A program made the position numbers and the translations under genes. Shown piece by piece: positions 21,950 to 34,400 of a stretch of 64,000 bases of DNA. Where the stretch lies: positions 9,595,298 to 9,659,297 of the forward strand of contig OX377203.1 in assembly GCA_947396885.1 (NCBI GenBank). Reading direction: 5' to 3'. Numbering within the stretch: the first letter of the stretch is position 1; every line of letters begins with the position of its first letter. The notes under the pieces were generated by a model. The model searched no databases. It was not told where the DNA came from and saw only the letters and a program-made list of their open reading frames with translations. The stretch comes from Heligmosomoides polygyrus polygyrus (taxonomy: Eukaryota; Nematoda; Chromadorea; Rhabditida; Heligmosomidae).

Positions 21950-22196
21950 GGGTTGTTTATACTTCGCGACAAGAGCGACTCGTCGCCCGTGCAAAACATG
22001 CATATCGATTAAAATCGTAACGTCGAAAAGTGTTCATACCTGAGCGCCGGCGCTGTCGCTCCAGTCGCTCTAGTCGCTCTACTCGTGCTCCAGTCGCTGC
22101 TGCTGCCTGTTCATGCTTTCGTGCGCTGCGCACTCCGCTCACCCTGGTGCTGCGCGCTCGTCGCTCTTGTCGCTGCTGCCGCGAAGTATGAACAGG
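21950..22196. mobile_element. Foldback element with GTCGCT-rich interior
   Basis: ATACTTCGCGACAAGAGCGAC near 21958 is inverted near 22155-22190 (GTCGCTCTTGTCGC, then CGCGAAGTAT). The interior is a run of GTCGCTC/CAGTCGCT words. The Arg-rich minus ORF here is an artefact of this composition. Confidence 0.6.
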
Positions 22197-25100
22197 ACCT
22201 GTAGTGCTTCGTGAAGCTTAGCGCGTCACCGTTTGCCATTTGCGTCGATACCTATGCGCCGCAGGCGTCAGTGTGTCCTTGAAGAGTCGTGGCGAAAGTC
22301 ATGAGGAAGCGTTTTGTGTTTTACTTGCTTTTGCTGCTCCATTAAACAGTCGTGGATCTACTCATATTCATTTCCATTCACTCCTAGGTTTTTCAATTGC
22401 TCCTGAATTCACCTCAAAACCGCTAGAGATGAAAAAGGCTTGGTGGTGTAAGATGCACATAAAAACCTTGCGACATATTCAGGCCTCCGAAAATAAGGTG
22501 AAATAAAGATCCACCTTAATAACCCTGGCTGGCACAGTATGAATAAGGAAACAACAACTGTTTTTTCCGAGGCCAAGAAAAAAGGAAGCGACATTCTCGT
22601 TACCTCAATCACACTAGCTGCTCTATGAGGTGCTAAACGATCAACATCTCGTTGAGAAATCATAATCTGTGTCCATTTTTCAAACTATGCCAGACCATCT
22701 ATAGAGCTTCTGCATCTTTACCTGTAGTGTAATGCAACAAACTGCTATTCGCCATTTTTTAAATTGATCTATAATCAGCCAATGCTAAGAAAAAATGCAT
22801 GGAGAACAAATAAACCTTGTTGATTGAAATAACGACAGAAATCCTCACGTCATTTCAGAATCACATCACCGTCGGAACTATAGCTCATTTTATGAATTAT
22901 AGACCGCTATGTGGTCGCCATAGAAATGCTCCGGGAGATTTCAAATGTCAAGCTGTCGGCGATTTCATGGTGGGAATATAATGGCAACTAATACGTCAAC
23001 ATGATCGAGACGATGTGCTTGAAGGCATTTTATTACCCTACCGTAGCGGTTCCACTAAAATCGCAATAGCATTCATAGCAACGAAAGCTTAGCAACGCGT
23101 TTGCTGAAGAAGCAACGAAAACTACGCAAAAGCACTGTTTGCTTTAATATGCTGTGTGTTCCTTTGAAAAATCATGGAATTTGAAAAAATACGAGAAGTA
23201 CCAATCCAGTATTCCTAAAAAAATCCCTCAGAATCTCGTAAAATCTCAATACATTCGGCAAGTGCAGCAGTAGATGGGACATAATGAGACTGGACTGCTG
23301 TTGAGATTAAACTGCACATTTCCTACAAATAAAATAAGAAGAAAAGAACGAGATTGTTTTGTGGCGACATCAATCTTCACCCATAGTTTATAGTTCCCTG
23401 ATGGGGTGCCTAAATCAAATACCATATTATATTTATTGCATGAAATTTCTTGATAGAGAATACAGAAATATGGAACACTATAAGAATAAAATACAGATTA
23501 GAGCAGAACTGTAGTGCGGACAGGACGGCATAGTCCACTTCAGTGACTAATGCATGTAGTCAGTGTCTCTGAGTAGTACACTTTCCGTCCATCCTTCCAT
23601 TCCCGCCTATGAAGAGCCTCTCATTCAGGAACACGGAGCTGTTTGTTCCACATAAGGATACAACGATCTCTGCAGAAGGAGAAGTTGCTTTTCAGTTTGA
23701 CAGCTGACACCATGACGACGATGCGCCACAAAATCATTCGCATAACGGTGAAAACTCGTTGCTATTTTATTCAGCCTTTCAGGAACTTTGGTGCAAACCT
23801 AAACCGAAGAAAGCTCACCAGGAGTTCTTCGACCTAGTCGCTTTATCAGTAAAAGTTAAAGAGAAATCGCAGAATAGGCATTTGTGGTTAGAAGAGCTTG
23901 ACACGTATAGTACATAGCATAGTACTGCTTGTCGTTCATTGAACTCGGATGATCGTTTTCAGCTGCTTCGTCGGGTATTCATATCCGAATCATCCAATCA
24001 TCAGTGTTCTCAAAAGTTCGTCATCAGAATCATTTGTTTGCACAGGGATCACCTGCTTCTCAGAGATTGAGTTGTGGTCAATTGACTAAAATCTCTCTGG
24101 TTCCCTCTATGCCCATGCAGTTTCGCTGTTCCATTGTGTAGAACGCACCTTGCGTTCAGCGTATCAAAGGATTACAATACAATACGATGAAATTACAACA
24201 TCAGTTTATCATCACGTTTATGACAGAATGGCTGGTTGGCCTGGGCGGGAAATTTTAACCAAGGGCCTGGTACCAGGTGCACGCGGCAGTCAATTCCTCC
24301 TCCGACTGTGCTATACGTGCCACATTTATTTATTTATCGCATTGATTAATTTTATTTTGATGCAGGCGAAGGTGCGCCTCACAAGAAAGGATTGAAAAAA
24401 CTCAGAAACCAAATGCAGTTGAAAAAGTTCTGAAGTATGTTTACGGCAAACGAGTTTTCCAGGTCAATCCTTTTGTTTAGCACCCACATACATACATACA
24501 TACATACATACATACATACATACATACATACATGTAGTATTACGAAACAAGTAAGTGAAAGAACGTGTTTTTAATACGAAACAAATATGCTAGCAGAGAA
24601 AACACGTCATTACAAGAAAAATTAGAAACATTAAATGACGGTAGCAAAACGGAAACTCAGATTTTAAAAGAACAACAGTTGCATATTTGTTGTTTTAGAA
24701 CAAGCTGTTGTGTACTGTGAACAAAAAAAGTGTTGGAGTTTCACTTTTTATACCATTTAGCTCACCTAGTACTCGTACGGGCTGACCTCTAATAACCACC
24801 CAGCCACCATTGCCACAACACTTGCTTCGTTCACGGGATTGTTGACGTAGTTCAAACTCGCGTTGCCTCCCTTCTCGAGCCATGCTGCGACTCATACAAA
24901 TGTGAGAAAAGAAACTGTGGCACAGCTTTCGAGCTTCGGCAAATATTACGCGAAAATGCCTTGCTGTAGGTAAGACCACTTTAACTAGTCGTGGTCGATT
25001 CTGATACCACATGCCCATCCTATCAATTTCGAAGGCCAGCACTCGATGTCAGGTTCAATGGTTCAACACAGTCGATAGGGTGACAATGGAATAGAAATGT

Positions 25101-25379
25101 CAAAAATCAAAATTTCGGTTTTTTCTGCAAAAAGCATTTCGCAACAATCGGATGACTAATTCAAGCTTTTAGCTAAAAGTTTTGCGTCTGTTTTTAACTA
25201 AAAGCTGCGACTAGTTGAAGTATTCGACCACGTTAGTTATGAATACTATTTATTTATGTTGCGCATTGTCATGGCCGATTTGTACCACACCAACCATGAA
25301 TACCGAGTCTCAATTTTTGCACAACTTTGGGTTCCTACACCAATAAATATAAGGTTCAGGTGTAAGATCCTGCCAGTCA
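22197..25379. other. Intergenic region without recognisable genes
   Basis: Short ORFs on both strands show no domain and no splice continuity. A (CATA)n microsatellite lies at 24485-24533. A 115-codon minus ORF at 24695-25042 starts in plausible sequence but I recognise nothing in it. Confidence 0.45.
24485..24533. repeat. (CATA)n microsatellite
   Basis: About twelve uninterrupted CATA units. Confidence 0.98.
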
Positions 25380-25634
25380 ATGAATCTGAAGGGTTTTCCG
25401 ATAATAACCGACTTTGAGGACAACGTCTACGGAGACGAGCGTATCGTTCCTACTTCCCATTACTTCCACCTCGTCACGACTGCCATCGAAAATGGAGAGC
25501 CAGGCGACAGAATATCAGACAAAGATAATGATACCGAATTCATAAGAATTGGGCAAAACTATGATCGAAAGTTATTTCACGCCAAGCGATGTTTGGGAAC
25601 CAGCAAGGAGTTGGTCACATGTGATCCTTTTTGA
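25380..25634 (+). pseudogene. Possible gene fragment resembling nuclease-like/ENPP C-terminal domain
   Basis: An open stretch of 84 codons reads GFPIITDFEDNVYGDERIVP, then TSHYFHLVTTAIENGEPGD. The D-x-x-x-DN-x-YG, then VPTHY-F-x-V-x-T-x-x-ENGE layout recalls the nuclease-like domain at the end of nucleotide pyrophosphatase/phosphodiesterases, from memory of the family only. No neighbouring exon was found and no splice acceptor is convincing. It could be an exon remnant or chance. Confidence 0.25.
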
Positions 25635-25663
25635 ATAAAAATGCAGAAAATTAAGCAAAATTC

Positions 25664-26086
25664 GGATCTATCCTAGTCCGGAGGGCCACATACCTAAAAA
25701 GTAGGTAACAAAATGAACTGAGACTTACCGAGCGGCTCCTAGAAAACGAGTTTAAACCTAAAAGAAACCAAAGACAAACGAACAAACAAAAAATAATTAT
25801 TATTATCATCGCGGTTTACAACCGTCTCGGCGGGAAAAGAGCGACGGAATCAAGCCATGCCGCGTGCTGACCGCCGGCTGACATGTCATAACCAGGATCT
25901 AACATGGTGAGGAGGACACACAACTTTGCCTCCTTACAACCACAACAAATTTAATTTTTTTGTTTTTTTCTTCGTGATTTTACTTGTCTAGGTCCCATGT
26001 GGTTCCGTAGAGGCCGCTCGGTAAGTCTCAAATGGATTTGTTACATAGAACACTTTTTCGGTATGTGGCCCCCCGGACTAGGATAG
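25664..26086. mobile_element. MITE with about 30-bp terminal inverted repeats (GATCTATCCTAGTCCGG)
   Basis: GATCTATCCTAGTCCGGAGG followed by GCCACATACC at the left is inverted at the right (GGTATGTGGC, then CCGGACTAGGATAGATC). A second pair lies inside: GACTTACCGAGCGGC against GCCGCTCGGTAAGTC. There is no coding capacity. A related single end occurs near 17910. Confidence 0.85.
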
Positions 26087-26089
26087 ATC

Positions 26090-27333
26090 TCAAAATTCTA
26101 ATTTAAAATAGTGGAGTTAAGGGCGTGAAACGGCTCAAGGACAATGTCCAAGATGTGTTTAAATTAAATATTTCGAAAAAGTACATATTTTTTCATCATT
26201 GTCGAAAATGGGCGACTCGAATGGTTCTCTCTATCTTAAAAGTGTTCGATCAGCAAAGGTTGTCTTAAAAAGTTATTATAGCCGTTACCATTTGCTGTTA
26301 AAGAAAATGTGTTGGAGATTTCTTATAATAAATCGTCACTATTCAGTATGCATATGCCAATTCTATTTTAGAAAGATAAAGCAGAATACACACATTGGAA
26401 CTGTTTCGACAACAAGTTAGAATATTTTACCCATTTTTTGTTTTTAACTATTAGTTTTAAAGTTTGAAGTCTACTACATGAAAATGCAAACATTTCATAC
26501 CATCGTTTCCCGAATTATCAAAGAATATCCCGACTTTTAGAGAACGATTTCTCTGCTCGGTAAAGTTACGGTTTTTTATGGTTAAGATATATAACGGCAG
26601 TGCAAAAGATATGCTGAGCAGTGCTTCATTTGAAAGAAAATTTGTTTGCAAATTTACGTAGCATAAACGATGCGTATTATCGACAGTATTTTAAAACGAG
26701 CGCACCTAATGTAGTCGCTGTCGTTAGCGTTGTGTCGCCCTATGCTGCCACGCGGGTAAATTCCTGTGAAGTATTTTTGCCAGACAAGACACTTGTATTT
26801 ATATGGTTTATCTTGCATTCGCCGACACTCACAGAAACTGCTCTTGAACGCTCTAGGTTTCTTGCGGTTATTGATGGTGACCTCTTGATAGCTACTGATT
26901 CTTGAAGTCGTAGCCGAATCGGTAGCCGAAGGCTGAAGACTGGAGCCGAAGGCTGAAGAGAGCTGACTGATGCCCCGAGCGTTCCTCCTGCGGTCTTTTA
27001 TACACCGTCTCTTTTAAACGCACTCTCCGGTTAGATCCACCAACGAGATAACTGCCGCAGAGCGTCTACTGCAAAAGCATAAGTGTTAGATCCGCTGACC
27101 AGATAAAGCATGGGAAACTAGTAAAATCCTTCATGACCCTATTGAACTCTTAACTAGCGCAGCTAAACGCCAATTCAAAAGAACCAGACGTTGGAGAAAA
27201 TTAAAACTTGACTGCTTTTTCGGAAACTTTTTATTAACATTACAAGAAAAATTAACAAGAAAACAAAAATGTGTTTTCTTTTAGCATCTGGTAATCTCTT
27301 TCTAGGATTTTGGAAAGCTGAAAATGTTTGTAA
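26090..27333. other. Intergenic region without recognisable genes
   Basis: AT-rich, short ORFs only. A small GCCGAAGGCTGAAGA repeat lies at about 26920-26965. The right end may belong to the Penelope-like element that follows. Confidence 0.4.
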
Positions 27334-27807
27334 CAGAATTCTGGGTTAGAAAACGTGGTTGCGGTCATTGATCTTCCACCTGACAACCTTAAGACCAATC
27401 GACTATATGACCGCATTTGTGGGACCCCCAATTGTGTGGTTTGTCCAGGGGGAAAGGAAGGTGACTGCACCGAATCGGGTGTAGTCTAGCTGATCTCCTG
27501 TCAAGCTTGTGGCGAGGAGTACATGGGCGAAACTGGCCGTCCTCTGCATGTGAGGATAAAGGAGCATCTGGATGGCAAGGAGAAGCTTAGGGCATCCACT
27601 GCCCTAGGCTACCACAGGATCAATTCTCATGGAGGGGAGGATTTTGGAGTTGATGTGAGGATTTTGGGACATGAGATTCAAACGTCGGCGCGCAAAGCCC
27701 TTGAGGCGTTTTGGATCTACTCCAGAGATCCCAAGGTCAACCGGAAGGGGGAATGTATACTGTATATAACGCGCGAACTCAGGCCCTACCTCAGTCTCGC
27801 ATTCTAA
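27334..27807 (+). mobile_element. Penelope-like element C terminus with GIY-YIG endonuclease domain
   Basis: The frame is open from 27334 to the stop at 27805 except for one TAG at 27487-27489. It reads ENVVAVIDLPPDNLK, LYDRICGTPNCVVCPGGKEG, then after the stop CGEEYMGETGRPLHVRIKEH. That is the Cys-rich linker followed by a GIY-YIG-type nuclease (here EYMGET). This arrangement is typical of Penelope-like retroelements. The reverse transcriptase part is missing upstream. A GCCGAAACGTTAGCC motif at about 28155, followed by AATAAA, may mark a 3' end. Confidence 0.85.
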
Positions 27808-27811
27808 CCTG

Positions 27812-27951
27812 GGGCCGGATTCATGAACGTTCCCGGGAACGTTGCCGGCTTCCCTTGGGAACCGACCGAGGCGAGAGAGCGAGGCGGGAGAGAGAGCCGA
27901 GAGATGATATCGCTTATCTCCCGCTACCACCGCTTCATAAATACGGCCTCT
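27812..27951. mobile_element. Small MITE, GGGGCCGGATTCATGAAC family
   Basis: The left end GGGGCCGGATTCATGAACG and right end CGCTTCATAAATACGGCCTC are imperfect inverted repeats. The interior is GC-rich with GAGAGAGCGAGGCGGG. Related ends recur at 39367-39832, 39936-40210 and 48356-48478. Confidence 0.65.
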
Positions 27952-28199
27952 AGGGTAGGTGCTGTCCCGTATCCCTGCTTGCCCTGTGCGGCTTCCTTTG
28001 GTCCTTCAGTGGACTGTGGTGAGGTACGACACTCGGATTCTCTCCTTTCTTCAGGCTTCCAAAAATTTGACATTGAATTTTGTAAGGTTGAAGAGATGTT
28101 TGGTGGGGTAACTCCTAATTGACCTGACCCTTTCAGGCTCTAAAAAAGCCGATCCAGCCGAAACGTTAGCCACCAATAAAGCCGTTTACCCACCTCGTG

Positions 28200-28860
28200 A
28201 AGAGCTCAGCAACTCTACAGACAGAATTCCCTTACTCCAAAAACGAGCGAACAAATCTTAACGTTATTTAATATTTCATTCTTATTTATGAACGCGCATG
28301 CGTGTATATGCAGTAATACAGCTATAACAAGCAGAGCAGTAAATAATCAAGAGCACTTGAATTAAATGAACTAATTGAAAAATGAATGAAGAACACTTGA
28401 AAAGAGCAAACTATTCGAGGCAGACTAAAACAACAGGGAGGAACATGGAGCAGGAATACCAATTATACAAGAAAATTAATATGCAGAATCCTTATCGGAA
28501 AAATGAATGTCCGGAAAACCATTTTTGAAGGCTTTAAGTTGAATAGTCCGCCCTTGGCAGGTGTTAAGCAGAGGAATAACTTTTCCATAGAAGAACCTTG
28601 ACCTAGCACCTGATTTAACAAGGGAACTCTTGATTTTGAGAGGTCCGCTTCGTACGTGAAGGCAAAAATTTAAAGAAGGTGGCGAGTTGATATACGTTTT
28701 TTCCAGTGATAATTTTGAACGCCATTACTGAGTCATCCTTCTCTCTCTCCTGTGTTCTCTAAGCTGAGCAAACCGTGCATTTTGCGCCTAACTAGGCTAC
28801 AAGGTATATAATGGTAGTTATCACCAAAACAGCATGCCACTAATTTTATAGCAAAATTAT
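28200..28860. other. Intergenic spacer, no gene seen
   Basis: AT-rich sequence with no recognisable ORF or repeat. Confidence 0.4.
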
Positions 28861-28864
28861 TTGT

Positions 28865-29010
28865 ACCCCTTTAATGGACCACCTTCCGTGGTCTCCCTTT
28901 ACTGGTCCTTCTTCACTGATCCCCTCTTCACTGGTCCCCTTTACCGTCCCCGCCCCTACCTCGCTGGACCTCCCTTCACTGGGCCCCCATTGTTGCTCCC
29001 CTTTAGCTAT
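28865..29010. repeat. Degenerate CCCTTCACTGGTC minisatellite
   Basis: Words close to CCCTTCACTGGTCC recur about nine times with uneven spacing. Two Pro-rich plus ORFs here are products of the repeat. Confidence 0.7.
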
Positions 29011-29861
29011 TATAACTATTTCGGTTTGGCTACAATATGCGCCTAAAATGTTGAGACATTAACTGCCTAGGGGAAAGGGCATTTAATGACCCAGTTCAGA
29101 AGATATTCACTTTTCGTGGCTCAAAAATTGCCGTATTATCCTCTCAATCCAGTAGTGCTAAATTTTTTAATCACGAAGGAAAACAAAATGTTAGTGCAGT
29201 TGTGCTTGGTACAACATCAGGATGATAAAAAGGTAGCTCACACCATACGGTATTTGGGTTTTTTCTCTATTACACTGGATGACAATCTTTTTGTTCTTCT
29301 TGAAACTATTTTGTTTAAAAAAGCTTTCTGTGGTTTATTCTCTTTGTTGACAACTTCGTTGACGTCCTAGGCAAAAACTTCCTTGAGTTCTCGTGTCAAA
29401 GGAAATGGTAAGGACCAAGAAAGTGTATAAATTGCATTTGATTGATTTAATGTGCGTAGGATGTAGCATCAACACGTCTGCTTCTTGCAAATGTTTATTT
29501 AACAGAATAGCAAAACTATCACTGTTTACAGCAAAAAACGAAAAAATGAGCAAACGTCAAGATAAATGTCCACACCGGAAATTAAGTGGAATTTTTTCAA
29601 AGAAACACCCGTTCAAATAATACACAGCCCTGATTTAGCTAACGAGATTCTGTGGGTCCACTTTGCCGCTGCCAGCACTGCAGTTCACCATGATCGAAGA
29701 GCCAGTAGACGCTCCAAATAGTCTTGGTTTTGGACGGCCATCTCGAAGGTGCTCTCAATCATTTGCTAAAAAGGAGGAAGTCGTTCCTTCGTCATTCCTG
29801 GCAACAACAAAACACCGGCGACTGTTGAAGCCTACCTCGATATATTCTAGGGTTTCTCGGT

Positions 29862-30666
29862 CTAGCTCGTCGTCTCCTTGGGCGAAGTTGTTGGCGGCTC
29901 GATGTTCTCTGGAAGCGTAACATAAGCGATGTCTTTCATTGTTTCCTGTTGGCGCTTTTGCAGTCTTTCGGAAGGAAGCTTTGCCCTTTTTGTGCTGAGA
30001 ACATGCCTTGCAAAACTAGACAAAATTAAGAGGTCTGCGAATGCGATAAGAAAGACAGTTAAAACCAATCTCAATTCGTTGTCTGCTTACCCTCGTTCCA
30101 GGCGGTCTACGTCAACGGCTCGGCTCGTTGAAGGAAGGAGCTGAAAACTTGGTCTCTAAAAGACTATCAAAACCAGCTCTTATAACTAAACTTTCTGAAG
30201 ACATAGTTTTGTCTACAAAAGAAGCGGCTATCAGAAGCTGTCAGGGCGGACACGTTGAATCGAAAAGAGAGCGACACCTCGTCCCTCACGAAAGCCACGG
30301 GAGCCTTCAGAACAGCTTGTTGGTAGGTATTGCCGTAGTCGTCAATGGCTGTTACGATGGCTATCGGAACCGACTGGCTCGGACGGTCCTTCACTTCGAC
30401 CTGAATTTCAAACATATTCCTATTTCGTATGTTTTTAGACTAAAAGTGCTGCTTACTCTGTTCCTTTCAAGCATGGAGCCTCTTATTATCGGTGGCGGTC
30501 CGTTGAAGAGATACAGGCCTTGCACTATCTCGTCACGCTCCCTCATCATGCGCTCGTGCTGAAACAGCTGCTTTAAGACTTCTAGAAATCGTTCTTTTTT
30601 TGCCAGCAGGTTTTGAAGTTGCGTGCCTGAAGATAGGGAACGCTCAACGGCTTCGGCGGCTTGCCA
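29862..30666 (-). CDS. Unrecognised protein, four 3'-terminal exons
   Basis: Four exons join in phase on the minus strand: about 30666-30457, 30400-30203, 30155-30091 and 29994-29862 (TAG at 29862). The first is charged and helical (LLAKKERFLEVLKQLFQHER, then MMRERDEIVQGLYLFNG). The second has a beta-like IAIVTAIDDYGNTYQQ segment. The last is basic, then Thr/Pro-rich. The donor after the second exon (TAT|GTCTTC) is weak, and the 5' exons were not found. It lies 750 bp downstream of the simplest stop of the large gene on the same strand. It may be a separate gene or an alternative 3' end of that gene, although I found no phase-correct join. No family recognised. Confidence 0.45.
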
Positions 30667-31418
30667 TTAAAGCAATGCTCCTAAGTCAAATGTCATGTAA
30701 AATCATATTTCTGATAGACGAGAAGCATATGGTGTAGCGTTCCGAAAAGTTAGGCTGAACAGCATTCGTTATGTTCATCCAGAAACAACGTACTTAAAGA
30801 TGCATTAATCATTGACTTGCTATGCTCTTCTGTCTAATTCAGTTTTTGAACACACTATAGAAGACCCTACAGTGTAGAAGGCCCTACAGTTCCAGAATCA
30901 GAAGAAGAGCTGTGTGGGTCTTTACAAAAAACGTAGAGGTCGTTTGGGAAGAACGGGACCTATGCTAATCGAAGGGGGCATATTCTGTTTTTGCGTCTCC
31001 GTTCCCTACCTTGAGGTCCATCTGTTGTTCTAAAAATGCAACGGCTTTTATTTAAATTTTGTGGATATGGTTATGTGGCATTGAATGTGGACTTAGGCAA
31101 GTGGCATTTTTTTGTTGTCTCTCCCTTTCTTCGACTACAATAGATACGAAAAATCGAATGGGATGGTAATGTAACAGAGGTGCTGCATATAGTCCGTCTT
31201 GTTCATCCACACTACAGAATCAACCCTGCTAATTTCTTCTGTACGTCAAACCACGTCGAGCTTATCAATGCCGTGCAAGGAAGCTTCTTAGGAGTCTACA
31301 GAACAAAAATAGAGTGAACAAAGATGAAAAATTTGTGAGATCCGTTTCGTTCCCACCACAAGAATAAAAATAAAAGAGTAGGTCTTTTCCGGAGCTCCTA
31401 ACAATCCTTTCGAGCACT

Positions 31419-34400
31419 TCACTCAGCTGAAACATAATCAGTACCATTGTATGCCATCTGCAAAACGATATCGTCAACTGCTACCTCCGTTTCAGGCCTT
31501 CGTCTCGGGTCCACATCCGGTTTCGGATCTTTGCAGTAGGCGTACGTACTCCACCTCCGGAACACTTTCCTGAACGCCAGAATAGTCGTGTTATGAAATG
31601 TAGCGAGTGACGTTTGTGGTTATAGCTCTCATCTAACGATGTTTCATGTACCGTTTCTGTCTTTTTTGCGTTATTGTGCTCCTTCTATTTTCTATTTTTC
31701 AAGTACTGCAGACCTCTCGTTAAAAAGGGCGGCTATCCTATGCTTAATCTCAGCTATAATATCAGTATTTCTAGAGATATATGTGTAGCCTTGTAAAACA
31801 TGCGTATGACTCATAGTTGAATCTGGAATCACAGCGTTCAATCAAACTAAAAAGGAAGATATTGAGCTCTTGGGAAGCATTTAAAACAAGTTCACCAGAA
31901 AACTTATGATGGAATGCTTTTCGGTAAGCTATGATCAAATTCTACGAGCTTCTCAATGATTGGGTGTATTTGGCCTTGGGTCGCTAAAAAGCAATTGAAT
32001 GTCTAGCTGTCTCCGACCTGCTGTTTGCAAGGCCGTATTTTCTTCTGGTCTAGTGCACCAATGAACCTTTAGCCTTCGCTGATTTTTTTCGCAGCAACAA
32101 ACTACGAACTCGGTCTTCAAACAAGCTGGACATCATAAGTCATTGCAACGAATCCTCTTTAAGATTTCATTATCAGAACCGCTCACTTTATCGAGCCTCT
32201 CTTCGCCATGTTCCTTTCGAGGGTTCGCATCCGCACGACGTCATGGCGGTAGATCATCTAGGCGTGGCAAATTTTTATGATTATAAATATAACCAATTCA
32301 AAAAATTAGAACAACTCTATTGTGACTTTACACAGTCAGAACAATTCGCTAAAAGATTCCAATGCTGACACCACATAACTGCGGCCTCTTCACAGTTATT
32401 ATTAAAGTATATGAATTTTGCTAAAAAAGTTACAGGTAGTGTTAGAAGTAGATAGTCCAAGCCACGTAGGAATGCTTAACAGGCCACAACTATACCTCGA
32501 TTATAGAAGCCTTCGTCTTATTGGGATGCTTCTCCCTCAGCTTTCGATAAGCATCGCTCCACCTCTCTTCCAGTTCTCGCCGAACGACCCGGGGCAGGTA
32601 TCCCTGAAACGTGCTGTCCCGACTGTGAAATTGCAACGTCATATTTATGTCGCTACGAAATGTTACAATATATCCTAACGATATGATGAGAAGTGTGAGG
32701 AAAAGCGCAGGTTCGCGACGTAGCTCTTAGTTTTTGTTTTACCATCAAATTGCAAGAAAACGAATTTGGTTGAAACCAAGAAAAATAGTAGAGGAGCTTT
32801 GGAGGACCAGATAAGCAAAGGTGAAGAAAATTTTGAAGGCAAATTAAGATCCGCTTCTACTTGGGAGTAAATGGCTACAAAACATCTTAAATTTCATCCG
32901 TTCAGCTATACATCTGATAATCCGCGGACAGTGCCCCACCCTGTGTGCAGGACGCAGGTGCCGGAAGCGAAACCTCGTCCGTCTGAGTCTGGCCCTCGCG
33001 CCTTTCTCGAATCTGGCCAGGATTTCTTCCCGGCTCCACCTCGTGACGGGATCCGATGCTGGCGCCAGAGAGGACGGCAACAGTCTTATCGCTGTCCATA
33101 TCGCCTTGCTGTAGAGCTGCAAAGGAATCAGTAGCCAGTTGGCCTGTCCGAATAGTACGCTCAAACGTCAGAGAAGGACTTACTGACGGTGTTGTTACAA
33201 CGAATTGTAACAAGTTCATCGCACAGTACAGCAGTGCGAACGCGACGGTCAGCCTAAACAAGTGTGTTGCCGTTTTGCATTAAATTGTCTACAAGAGGTT
33301 TCATGAATGATGTATAAACATCCACATCCACTTTTTGAGTGTTCTCAGGTGAGATGCATTTGAATATATCCGCTTATGGATTTTACCTTCTATTCAAGAC
33401 GTGGAGGTGAACCAGTTTATTGCCAAAGAATACGGCTGCACACTCGGCGCTACACTTACAACGATGAAATTTTCACGGACGAGTTGTCCGGGACGGGTTA
33501 CAACAACAACAACGTGGTGGAACGCCACCGTATCGATTTTTGCTTTCTTTGTCGCGAGAGCGATTCTCGGACAACCCGCGCCACATACGCCACAGCCTGC
33601 ATAGCGACGAGGGGTGTTTCGCAGCGCAAGGCTTGAGGCCCACTGCTTCGGTGGTTGGGTTGAAGCCGCAAATTTTGGTTGGGGTGCTCGTGGCATCCGG
33701 GCGGAGCGAAGGTTGTGGAGTTGTGCCGAAGGGCGAGGCATTCTTCCGCCCTCAGACCGCGCTCCACGATGAGCACCGCACCCCAAGCCCATCGGCCCGC
33801 CCCGGAAAACTCGTCCGTGAAAATTTCATCGTTGTAAGTGTAGCGTCGAGTCGCACACACTACAGTAGCATACAAAAGGCGCGGGCCTTTCCGCCACTAT
33901 TTGACAGTGGTCGAAACGGGCTGTTCTGTATGTGGCGCGGGAGAGATGCTGAATCGCTCTCGCGACTGACGGCGAAACAGACATTAGACATGCAGAGGAG
34001 CGGAGAAGCGGTGAGAAATAAGCGGACACTAACTTCCAACTGACAGAAGAGATGATTACAACACATTTTAATTCTAACCAGTTAATGCTATTGTTACCAT
34101 GCACAAAAGACAATATCGAGATTACGCATGCCTTCCGCGCCCCAGTCTTGCCCGGTGCCCGTGCATCGGGTTCGCGATAGAGGGATCGAAGCTTTATTTA
34201 GCGAGGTTGCCAACGCTTTTTGCGACAAAATATGGGGTTTTTAGTCAAATATTGGTACTAAAATAAGGTTATAGTAACAGGTCAGGAGATGCTACTCCAT
34301 TAATCCACCAGCGTAGTACCAACGTAACATCCAGCACAATAAGGTCAAACTCGAGCCCACCTTCAAAACAGGTTCAAAACCAGGCGCAAACCAGAAATTC

